Assembly: GCA_958427895.1 (NCBI GenBank)
Contig: CAUADW010000040.1
Location: 1 to 14,335 of the forward strand
Direction: 5' to 3'
From: an uncultured Collinsella sp.
GTDB lineage: Bacteria; Actinomycetota; Coriobacteriia; Coriobacteriales; Coriobacteriaceae
DNA length: 14,335 bases
The notes beneath the pieces were generated by a model. It saw only the letters and a program-made list of their open reading frames with translations, was not told where the DNA came from and searched no databases. The position numbers and the translations under genes were made by a program. Positions 7,660 to 14,248 of the stretch are shown here, in pieces. Each line of letters starts with the position of its first letter. The stretch's first letter is position 1.

Positions 7660-7692
7660 GAAAAGGCTCCCAGCCAAGATGACTGGGAGCCT
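7660..7692 (-). terminator. Intrinsic terminator of gdhA
   Basis: On the minus strand AGGCTCCCAG (7692-7683), a 9-base loop and CTGGGAGCCT (7673-7664) form a perfect 10-bp stem. Its last T starts a TTTTCT tract. The hairpin begins 26 bases past the gdhA stop. Stem, loop and U-tract all match an intrinsic terminator. Confidence 0.88.
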
Positions 7693-7718
7693 CATCACAT
7701 GCTATATCGAGCGAAGAT

Positions 7719-9074
7719 TTAGCAGACGCCCTGGGCGAGCATGGCGTCGGCGACCTTCAGGAAGCCGGCGATGTTGGCGCCCATGACGAAGTTGCCCTCC
7801 TCGCCGTACTCCTTGGCGGTGTCGTCCACGTTGTGGAACATGCCGCGCATGAGCTGCTCGAGCTTGCCGTCGACCTCCTCGAAGGTCCAGGACAGGTGCT
7901 CGGCGTTCTGGCTCATCTCCAGGCCGGACACGAGCACGCCGCCGGCGTTGGCAGCCTTACCGGGCATAAAGGCGACGCCGTTCTCCTGGAAGTAGGTCGT
8001 AGCCTCGATGGTCGTGGGCATGTTCGCGCCCTCACCGACCACCTTGCAGCCGTTGGCGACGAGCGCCTGGGCATCCTCGAGCAGCAGCGTGTTCTCGCGA
8101 GCGCAGGGCAGCGCGATGTCGCAGGGCAGCTGCCACACGCCGCGGCCGTCGCCCTCGTGCCACACGGCGTTGGGCTTCTCGTCAACGTACATGGCGAGCG
8201 TAACGCCCTTGTCGTGGCCGGAGCGCTTCTTGTTGTAGACGTGCTCGAGCACGGTGTAGTCGATGCCGTCGGGATCCTCGACCCAGCCATGGGTGTCGGA
8301 GCAGGCCAGGACCTTGCCGCCGAGCTGGGTGACCTTCTGGACTGCATAGATGGCGACGTTACCGGAGCCGTGAACGACGACGTTCTTGCCCTCGAAGGAG
8401 TCTCCGCGGCTCTTGAGGTACTCGTCCACAAAGTAGGCCAGACCGTAACCGGTGGCCTCGGTACGGGCGAGCGAGCCGCCAAAGGAGAGGCCCTTGCCGG
8501 TAAGGACGCCGGTCCACTCGTTGGTCAGGCGCTTGTACTGACCAAACAGGTAGGCAACCTCGCGGCCGCCAACGCCCAGGTCGCCGGCGGGAACGTCGGT
8601 GTTGGGGCCAATGTGGCGATAGAGCTCGGTCATGAAGGACTGGCAGAAGTGCATGATCTCGTTGTTGGACTTGCCCTTGGGGTCAAAGTCGGAGCCGCCC
8701 TTGCCGCCGCCCATGGGAAGGGTGGTCAGGCTGTTCTTGAGGATCTGCTCCAGGCCCAGGAACTTGAGCATGCCCAGGGTGACCGTCGGGTTAAAGCGCA
8801 GGCCGCCCTTGTAGGGTCCAATGGCAGAGTTGAACTCGACGCGGTAGCCGCGGTTGACCTGAACCTTGCCCTGGTCGTCGACCCAGGGGACACGGAACAT
8901 AACGATGCGCTCGGGCTCGACGAGGCGCTCAAGCAGGGCGGCCTCCTCGTACTCGGGATGGGCGTCGAGCGCCGGCTGGATGGTGCCGAGGATCTCGGTC
9001 GCGGCCTGGATGAACTCAGGCTGCTCGGGATAGCGGGCCTTGAGCTCGTCGAGAACTTTCTGCGTGTAGCTCAT
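7719..9074 (-). CDS. gdhA: NADP-type glutamate dehydrogenase
   Basis: The enzyme interconverts 2-oxoglutarate plus ammonium and glutamate (EC 1.4.1.4 expected) and serves in nitrogen assimilation. The 451-residue length is normal for hexameric bacterial GDH. Visible motifs are PYKGGLRF (87-94, Lys89), Lys113, PMGGGKGGSDFDPKG (120-134, with catalytic Lys125), DVPAGDLGVGGRE (160-172, with Asp165) and the Rossmann fingerprint GSGNVA (236-241). NADP preference is inferred from family type. The frame is open back to 9122, but the ATG at 9074 has GGAGG close by and gives the expected start MSYTQKVLDELK. The gene is monocistronic: a 257-base intergenic region lies upstream and a strong terminator downstream. 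Confidence 0.97.
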   Translation of the reverse strand: MSYTQKVLDELKARYPEQPEFIQAATEILGTIQPALDAHPEYEEAALLERLVEPERIVMFRVPWVDDQGKVQVNRGYRVEFNSAIGPYKGGLRFNPTVTLGMLKFLGLEQILKNSLTTLPMGGGKGGSDFDPKGKSNNEIMHFCQSFMTELYRHIGPNTDVPAGDLGVGGREVAYLFGQYKRLTNEWTGVLTGKGLSFGGSLARTEATGYGLAYFVDEYLKSRGDSFEGKNVVVHGSGNVAIYAVQKVTQLGGKVLACSDTHGWVEDPDGIDYTVLEHVYNKKRSGHDKGVTLAMYVDEKPNAVWHEGDGRGVWQLPCDIALPCARENTLLLEDAQALVANGCKVVGEGANMPTTIEATTYFQENGVAFMPGKAANAGGVLVSGLEMSQNAEHLSWTFEEVDGKLEQLMRGMFHNVDDTAKEYGEEGNFVMGANIAGFLKVADAMLAQGVC

Positions 9075-9170
9075 GCTTCCTCCAATTGATGGAAAAGAAA
9101 AGTGTCGTTCGAGGCGCCCCATGCGCCGCGAGCTTTATCGAGTATGGATAATATCGCACTGTTGCAGCAA

Positions 9171-9274
9171 AGTTTCGCATAAGCCGACGAGCAGATGTTT
9201 CGTTTTGATTACGATGCAGGTAGAAGCGTTTTTGAGCACCTGACGAACAAATCGCGTGTTTCGAAGCTGTTTCG
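9171..9274. promoter_or_regulatory. Cluster of TGTTTCG direct repeats upstream of gdhA
   Basis: TGTTTCG occurs three times on the plus strand (9196-9202, 9257-9263, 9268-9274), plus AGTTTCG at 9171-9177. The last two copies start 11 bases apart, about one helical turn. All lie 97 to 200 bases upstream of the gdhA ATG, a plausible place for a regulator of nitrogen metabolism. I could not identify a clear -10/-35 pair nearby, and a chance cluster in AT-richer spacer DNA is possible. Confidence 0.3.
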
Positions 9275-9294
9275 TCCACGTGTTCCAAACCACC

Positions 9295-9330
9295 ACATTG
9301 GGGACAGGCACCTTTGTGATGGTGCCGGTG
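9295..9330. repeat. REP-like short palindrome
   Basis: ACATTGGGGACAGG precedes a hairpin with GGCACC (9307-9312), loop TTTGTGAT and GGTGCC (9321-9326). A GGGG-A-CAGG head followed by a small GC palindrome resembles repetitive extragenic palindromes linked to REP-associated transposases; that resemblance is from memory. It abuts the stop of the DUF3343 gene. On the minus strand no U-tract follows, so it is a poor intrinsic terminator. Confidence 0.4.
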
Positions 9331-9331
9331 G

Positions 9332-9727
9332 CTAGAGGACGAGCTGATGGTAGTCGGCGGGGGTTATGCGACCTTCGGTGGCAGCACGGAAGGCGGCGAG
9401 TGCATCGCCCGAGAACGGCATAGCCCAGCACAGGCCGCAACCTGCGGTAATGGAGCCGGGCAAAGGCATAATGCGCCCGGGCACGCCGGCATCCAGGCAC
9501 AGCTGCTCGCATTCCATCACATCGAAGGTGCTGTCAAACGACACGATAATCTTGCGCTCGTGGTCGAGGGCATCACCGGACGGGCCTTCGCGGTGCGCCT
9601 CACGATACGCCGCGGCGGCCGCTTCCTCTTCCTCAGTATGTCCACAGCCACCGCAGCCGCAGGTACAGGGCTCGGAACCATCGCAAGTGCAAGGCTCTCC
9701 CGTGTCGGGACAAATATCGTGAGACAT
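9332..9727 (-). CDS. DUF3343 / putative Se-S carrier domain protein with Cys-rich N-terminus
   Basis: This 131-residue protein has two parts. Residues 59-101 match the DUF3343 (Se_S_carrier) pattern: a KIIVSFDST start, PGRIMPLPG, then ITAGCGLCW with Cys97 and Cys100, a GCGLC variant of the usual AGCGLA. This family is proposed, not proven, to carry labile selenium or sulfur. Residues 1-30 are an added segment with eight Cys (6, 13, 15, 21, 23, 25, 28 and the repeated EPCTC unit), resembling a small metal-binding stretch, followed by an acidic/Ala linker. The ATG at 9727 has GGAG 5 to 6 bases upstream and lies 15 bases after the mobA stop, so it is the last gene of a selenium/molybdenum operon. 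It is cytoplasmic: no signal peptide or membrane segment is seen. Confidence 0.8.
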   Translation of the reverse strand: MSHDICPDTGEPCTCDGSEPCTCGCGGCGHTEEEEAAAAAYREAHREGPSGDALDHERKIIVSFDSTFDVMECEQLCLDAGVPGRIMPLPGSITAGCGLCWAMPFSGDALAAFRAATEGRITPADYHQLVL

Positions 9728-9742
9728 GACAACTCCAATCGT

Positions 9743-10375
9743 CTAGGTGAGCAACTCGGCCGCCGCAAACTCCTCGGGCGTATTGACGTTCTCGAAGCAG
9801 AGCGTCGAGCCCGCGGCCCTAACGATCTGCGGCTCATCCATATAACCAGCCTGAACGCGATCGATCAGGCAGCGAATGCGCTGGCGGTCGCAGGCGAGCA
9901 GCTCTTGGGCGGCCGGCGCACACGCGTCACGGCGCCAGACGGCGCAAAGCGGCTCAATCCCCCGCTCCTCGCGCGGCACGCACACGTCGAGCGCCTCGGC
10001 CTCAACACGATCGGCAAGCGCGCCGATGAGTTCCGGCGAGACAAACGGCATATCGCAGGCGACGATTGCCACGAGAGGAAGCCGAGCCGCAGCCAGCGAG
10101 CTCGCGATGCCGCGCATGGCGCCCGCCGGCCCCTCAAGGTCCGACACTATTCGCGGCACCAGGCCACCAAACGCGCGCTCCTCAAGGTAGACAAGCTCGC
10201 TGGGACGCGAAGTCGTCACGACCAACTCGCCGGCAACTGGCGCCAGCCGGCCCAGCACGCGCTCGATGAGCGGCTCGCCGCAAAACGCCATACGTGCCTT
10301 ATCGCAGCCCATGCGCGACGACAACCCGCCCGCCTGGACGACACAAGAAAGATCGGCCCGTCTTACGGTAGTCAT
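9743..10375 (-). CDS. mobA: Molybdenum cofactor guanylyltransferase MobA
   Basis: MobA transfers GMP from GTP to molybdopterin-Mo to make the guanine dinucleotide cofactor of DMSO-reductase-family enzymes such as formate dehydrogenase. The 210-residue product has the nucleotidyltransferase head AGGLSSRMGCDKA (15-27), the metal-binding CDMPF (107-111) and the typical C-terminal NVNTPEE (196-202). The frame is open to 10681, but that stretch runs through the tRNA-Sec gene. The ATG at 10375, preceded by GGGGGTG, fits family length. The xanthine dehydrogenase-type enzyme in this window would need a cytosine dinucleotide cofactor (MocA), so MobA most likely serves the formate dehydrogenase-like gene upstream. 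Confidence 0.92.
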   Translation of the reverse strand: MTTVRRADLSCVVQAGGLSSRMGCDKARMAFCGEPLIERVLGRLAPVAGELVVTTSRPSELVYLEERAFGGLVPRIVSDLEGPAGAMRGIASSLAAARLPLVAIVACDMPFVSPELIGALADRVEAEALDVCVPREERGIEPLCAVWRRDACAPAAQELLACDRQRIRCLIDRVQAGYMDEPQIVRAAGSTLCFENVNTPEEFAAAELLT

Positions 10376-10429
10376 ACGGCAAAACACCCCCATCGGCATG
10401 CTCGAAACCCGGTGCATGAAGCTAAATAC

Positions 10430-10448
10430 CGCCGCCGAAATAGCGGCG
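10430..10448 (-). other. GC hairpin in the selC-mobA spacer
   Basis: CGCCGC and GCGGCG pair perfectly around a 7-base loop in the 154-base gap between tRNA-Sec and mobA. On the minus strand it is followed by GTATTTAGC, a weak T-rich run. It could partly terminate selC transcripts or mark 3' processing of tRNA-Sec before mobA. Nothing else recognisable is in this spacer. Confidence 0.35.
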
Positions 10449-10529
10449 CTACGAAAAGCTCGTGCAAATACAAAACAGCGCCTTTGCGGCACGCAGCAAG
10501 ACCGCGAGCACAAAAGCGCTGGTAGCGTA

Positions 10530-10626
10530 TGGCGGGAACGTATGTGAATCGAACACATCCAAGACGTTTTGCACGCCTCGCAACGGTTTTGAGGACCGCG
10601 GAGCCCACCGGAGCCCATCCGTTCCC
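10530..10626 (-). tRNA. selC: tRNA-Sec (anticodon UCA), CCA encoded
   Basis: This tRNA is charged with Ser, converted to Sec-tRNA by SelA and delivered to recoded UGA by SelB. On the minus strand it is 97 bases long including CCA. It has acceptor GGGAACG/CGTTCCC, a 6-bp D stem GGGCTC/GGGCTC closing a CGGT loop, anticodon stem-loop GCGGT-CCTCAAA-ACCGT with anticodon TCA, and an 8-bp variable stem around GAGGCGT and ACGTCTT. The T arm is ATGTG-TTCGATT-CACAT, with discriminator G and CCA. The long variable arm and 6-bp D stem are typical of bacterial tRNA-Sec. Two oddities: position 33 is C rather than U, and the eighth acceptor pair is G-A. Confidence 0.95.
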
Positions 10627-10638
10627 AAGTGCGGCGGT

Positions 10639-10669
10639 ATTTTACCAAACCGAACAGGCCCCATCCCAA
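10639..10669 (-). promoter_or_regulatory. Candidate promoter for selC
   Basis: On the minus strand TGG-TAAAAT (10647-10639) is a good extended -10 whose edge is 12 bases before the tRNA-Sec 5' end. TTGGGA (10669-10664) is a fair -35 at a slightly long 19-base spacing. This would allow selC to be transcribed independently of selA-selB. The short distance to the mature 5' end fits a tRNA promoter. Confidence 0.45.
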
Positions 10670-10683
10670 AAAGACGAGCAAGA

Positions 10684-10749
10684 AGTTGCGGTGGAATAGT
10701 TCCTGGTTTGGCGTTAGATGCCGAAAACAGGAACTATTTCACCGCAACT
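10684..10749. repeat. Long palindromic element B, 22-bp arms
   Basis: Bases 10684-10705 and 10728-10749 are reverse complements except at one position, where the plus-strand RNA would form G-U. Inside the arms, after a G-A mismatch, TTT/AAA and GGC/GCC continue the stem (one bulged G) around a 7-base loop. The outer arm contains TTGCGGTGGAATA, the same core as element A. It lies in the 148-base gap between selB and selC. No U-tract follows closely enough on either strand for a standard terminator. Confidence 0.82.
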
Positions 10750-10774
10750 GAGGAGGCGGGAGCGAGTGACCGGC

Positions 10775-12742
10775 CTAGCGCAGGGACCTCAGGCCGCCGG
10801 CGTCCTTGTCGAGCACCGTAAAGCGCACGGCATCCAGGTGTTCCAGGATGCTGATCGCACGCTTGCGCGACACGCCCAGGGACTCGCGTAGCGCACTCGT
10901 GGTGGCAGCGCCGCCGGCGTCGGTGATGGCAGCAGCGACAAGCTCGCGCGCATGGGCCTCGGCGGTAGCGGACAGGGCAACGTCGCGCTCGACCTTCACG
11001 ATGGAGCGATTGAGCGAAAGCTCGCGCAGCGCACGCGTCATGGTGTCGCGATCGAGCTGGAGTTGCTCACCCACCTCGGGCAGCGTCGGCGCATCGAGGC
11101 CGGCTTCGTCCAGCAAAGCAACGATGCGTTCGCAGGTCTCGCGCACCACACGCGCTGCAGCGGCAGCGGAGTGCGGGTCGAACACCTCGGCGCCCTCGGA
11201 GGCGCACACGCCGCGCGAACAGCCCTCGGAAATCAGGGCTGCGGCAACTGCATCGTCTGCGGTAGGCCAAGCGGCATGGGCGACCGCGCCGGGCGTAAAG
11301 CCCGTCTCCTTGGGAGCAGCCGCGTGCATGGCGGACAGGGTCGCCGCCAGCGTACCAATCGCGGCATCGAGCGCGGAAGCTTCTGCATACAGCGGGCCAT
11401 CCGAGCCAGTAAGCGCGCAAGCAGCGCCCTTCGCCACCAACTCGTGCAACGCTGCCTCAGCCTCACCGGTAACAAGATCGAGTGCCGCAGTAACATCGAC
11501 AGCTGCAACCGGCAGCGCCTGCAGCGCCAGCCACGCATCCACCGCGCCCACAATATCTCCGGCCTCAAGCGCCGCGTACAGCACGCGCTCCCCCTCAATA
11601 AGTTCGCGCGAACGGCGGCAGCGCGACAACAGCACGCGCCCTCCACCAATAAGCATGACCGGCGAATAGGACAGCACCACGGCATGGTCTCCGGCGCGCA
11701 GCGGCAGCGGTTCCTCCAAACGTACCTGCACCACTCGCGTCTCGCCCACCGCCATGGGGGCCTCACCCTCCATGAACATGATGCGACCGACAACCTCGGC
11801 CGTACCCGCCATCACGTGCACACGCGCACCCGACTCGAGCACGCGTGGCTTGGCTCCTTCGCGACCCAGATACGTAAACGTCATCATAAAGCGCAGCGTC
11901 TGGCCAAAGCGACCCTCCACGCCGAGCATCTCACCGCGATCGAGCGCAGCGACGCTATCGCCCACCAGGTTGAGCGCCACACGCTGACCGGGCAACGCCC
12001 GCGGCGTATCGCCATGCACCTGAATCCCGCGCACGCGACAGACCGTACGCGACGGCAGCGCGACAAGCTCATCCCCCACCGCGACAGGCGCATCGTGCAA
12101 CGTTCCCGTCACCACGGTACCGGCGCCCTTGATCGTAAAGCAGCGGTCGATGGGCAGACGCGGTGCGGCATCGGTTCGCTCGGCGCGATCGCGACAGGCG
12201 CCCCAGCAGGCATCCACGCACTCATCGAGCGCTGCCAGCAGCGCATCAATCCCCTCGCCCGTCTTAGACGACACGGGCACGATCGGGGCGCCCGCAAACA
12301 CGGTGTCCGACAAAAAATCATCGACATCAAGCTCGGCAAGTTCGGTCATCTCACTATCGGCCAGGTCGCACATCGTCAGCGCCACCACCATATGCGTGAC
12401 GCCCAGCAGCTCCAGCACATGCACGTGCTCGCGGGTCTGGGGCATCACGCCCTCGACGGCCGATACCACCAACACGGCAACATCAATGCCCGTGGCGCCC
12501 TGCACCATGGCGCGCAAGTAATGCGCGTGGCCCGGCACGTCGACCAGACCAACGATCTTGCCACTCGGCAACGCCAGCTCGCCAAAGCCAAGCTCAACGG
12601 TCATGCCGCGACGGCGCTCAACTTCCAGGCGGTCGGGATTCTTGCCGGTCAGCACCTCGATCAGCGCCGACTTACCGTGGTCGACATGTCCCGCCGTACC
12701 TACGATAACGGGACACTCCACCAGCGCTTTGACCTCACTCAT
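10775..12742 (-). CDS. selB: Selenocysteine-specific translation elongation factor SelB
   Basis: SelB is a GTPase that carries Sec-tRNA to the ribosome at UGA codons followed by a SECIS hairpin. The 655-residue protein has EF-Tu-like domains with P-loop GHVDHGKS (18-25), RRGMTVELGF (44-53, Thr48 in switch I), DVPGH (68-72) and VSSKTGEG (157-164). Two beta-barrel domains follow. The C-terminal half is helical winged-helix repeats ending in the family-typical VSRKRAISILEHLD segment that binds SECIS RNA. The guanine-recognition motif reads TMCD (123-126) where TKxD or NKxD is expected. The ATG overlaps the selA stop by ATGA, with AGAAGG about 11 bases upstream, indicating coupled translation. 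SelB of this size is normal. Confidence 0.97.
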   Translation of the reverse strand: MSEVKALVECPVIVGTAGHVDHGKSALIEVLTGKNPDRLEVERRRGMTVELGFGELALPSGKIVGLVDVPGHAHYLRAMVQGATGIDVAVLVVSAVEGVMPQTREHVHVLELLGVTHMVVALTMCDLADSEMTELAELDVDDFLSDTVFAGAPIVPVSSKTGEGIDALLAALDECVDACWGACRDRAERTDAAPRLPIDRCFTIKGAGTVVTGTLHDAPVAVGDELVALPSRTVCRVRGIQVHGDTPRALPGQRVALNLVGDSVAALDRGEMLGVEGRFGQTLRFMMTFTYLGREGAKPRVLESGARVHVMAGTAEVVGRIMFMEGEAPMAVGETRVVQVRLEEPLPLRAGDHAVVLSYSPVMLIGGGRVLLSRCRRSRELIEGERVLYAALEAGDIVGAVDAWLALQALPVAAVDVTAALDLVTGEAEAALHELVAKGAACALTGSDGPLYAEASALDAAIGTLAATLSAMHAAAPKETGFTPGAVAHAAWPTADDAVAAALISEGCSRGVCASEGAEVFDPHSAAAAARVVRETCERIVALLDEAGLDAPTLPEVGEQLQLDRDTMTRALRELSLNRSIVKVERDVALSATAEAHARELVAAAITDAGGAATTSALRESLGVSRKRAISILEHLDAVRFTVLDKDAGGLRSLR

Positions 12743-14196
12743 CGAGCAATCGCCTTCTCAACGCACGCGGCAAGCGTCGACGCCGCAGTCTCGATATCGC
12801 GGTCGCCCACAAGCGTACGGACGTCAAACAAAATGCGATCGTGCGAGGCGCGCGTGACGACCGGCGTGTCGAAGTCCTGGACAAGCGAGCACTTGAGCGC
12901 ATCGACCGTCAGGCGCGCGTCAACAAGACGCACGGCCACGCACATCGTGGGCAGCTCCACGGTAGGCAGCGAGCCGCCACCGGGGGTCGAGGATTCCTCG
13001 ACGATCTCCACCTGAACGGCGCACGGGCAGCCGGCCTTATCGAGCCCGGCGACCATACGATCGCGCAGCTTGCGGGCACGACGCTCCAGATGAGCCTGCG
13101 GGAGCGTGAGCATGTTGAGCACCGGAATGTCGCGATGGGCAACATCGGCGCCATCCATGTAGATACGCAGCGTGGCCTCGAGCGCGGTCAGCGCCAGTTT
13201 GCCGGGGCGCAGGGCGCGCATGAGTGGGTGCTCGCCGCAGGCCTGAATCAGGTCGCGACGACCCATGATGATGCCAGCCTGAGCGGCACCGAGCAGCTTG
13301 TCGCCCGAGCACGACACGATGTCGAGCCCAGCGGCAACCGAGGTCGGCGTGGTCTCCTCGCCGCCGCGAACCAGGATATCGTCGGGCAGCAGCGCGCCCG
13401 AGCCCTGGTCCTCGTAGAACAGCAGGCCATGCTTATGCGCCAGCGCGGCAAGCTCTTTGGAGCTCACTTCCTCGTGAAAGCCCTCAATGCGGTAGTTGGA
13501 AGGATGGACCTTGAGGATCATGGCCGTATCGGGCGTGATAGCGCGCTCGTAATCGGCAAGGTGCGTGCGGTTGGTGGCTCCGACTTCGACGAGCTTGGCG
13601 CCCGAAGCCGCCATGACATCGGGAATACGGAAGCTGCCGCCAATCTCGACGAGCTCGCCGCGGCTCACGATGACCTCCTTGCCTGCGGCATGGGACGCCA
13701 GCACCAGCAGCACCGCGGCGGCGTTGTTGTTGACCACGAGCGCGTCCTCGGCACCGGTGAGTGAGCGGATCAGCTGCGCAGCGTGCTCCTTACGCGACCC
13801 ACGCGAACAGGTGTCGACGCTGTACTCGAGCGTGCTATACCCGCGCGCAACCTCGGCCACGGCCTTGGCGGCCGACTCCGCGAGCGGGGCGCGGCCCAAG
13901 TTGGTGTGGATGACCACGCCCGTAGCGTTGACGGCAGGGCGCAGGCTCGGCAACGCAGAGCGGTGCGCACGCCACTCGATGGCCGAGGCTAGTTCGCGCT
14001 TAGAGCGCGGGGCAGCACCGGCGCGAATGGCGGCGCGCTCCTCGTCGAGCTCGGCCGTGACGGCGGCATGCGCCACCGCGTCGCAGGTCTCCCCCGCCGC
14101 CTTCACAACCGGCCACTCGGCAAGCAGCTCGTTGACGGAAGGAATGGCGCGCAGGCGGGCGCGTACCTCATCGGACATGTTCTGGCTATCGCTCAT
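12739..14196 (-). CDS. selA: L-seryl-tRNA(Sec) selenium transferase SelA
   Basis: SelA is a PLP enzyme that converts Ser-tRNA(Sec) to Sec-tRNA(Sec) using selenophosphate; in E. coli it is a large decamer. The 485-residue length is close to the family norm. Visible signatures are the N-terminal tRNA-binding helical region (SVNELL, 20-25), VNATGVVIHTNLGRAPL (89-105), VVNNNAAAVLL (154-164) and the PLP-Lys motif SGDKLLGAAQAG with Lys300, matching E. coli Lys295. The ATG at 14196 has AAAGG 6 to 7 bases upstream; the Met at 14178 is less likely. It follows the partial oxidoreductase after 52 bases and overlaps selB, so it reads as part of a formate dehydrogenase-selenium operon. SelD, which makes selenophosphate, must be encoded elsewhere. 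Confidence 0.97.
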   Translation of the reverse strand: MSDSQNMSDEVRARLRAIPSVNELLAEWPVVKAAGETCDAVAHAAVTAELDEERAAIRAGAAPRSKRELASAIEWRAHRSALPSLRPAVNATGVVIHTNLGRAPLAESAAKAVAEVARGYSTLEYSVDTCSRGSRKEHAAQLIRSLTGAEDALVVNNNAAAVLLVLASHAAGKEVIVSRGELVEIGGSFRIPDVMAASGAKLVEVGATNRTHLADYERAITPDTAMILKVHPSNYRIEGFHEEVSSKELAALAHKHGLLFYEDQGSGALLPDDILVRGGEETTPTSVAAGLDIVSCSGDKLLGAAQAGIIMGRRDLIQACGEHPLMRALRPGKLALTALEATLRIYMDGADVAHRDIPVLNMLTLPQAHLERRARKLRDRMVAGLDKAGCPCAVQVEIVEESSTPGGGSLPTVELPTMCVAVRLVDARLTVDALKCSLVQDFDTPVVTRASHDRILFDVRTLVGDRDIETAASTLAACVEKAIAR

Positions 14197-14248
14197 GTGC
14201 GGCCTTTCAAAAGAAACGTGGATCAGTCGAATACATCAGCTGAGTCAA

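Noticed and set aside
10376..10681. N-terminal extension of mobA by 102 codons
   Set aside because: The extension reads through tRNA-Sec and the selC-mobA spacer, and MobA homology starts only at the Met at 10375.
3743..14196. Selenocysteine-encoding in-frame TGA within genes of this window
   Set aside because: All complete genes here run from start to a sensible C-terminus without an internal TGA at a catalytic position; a Sec codon, if any, would be in the oxidoreductase beyond the right edge.
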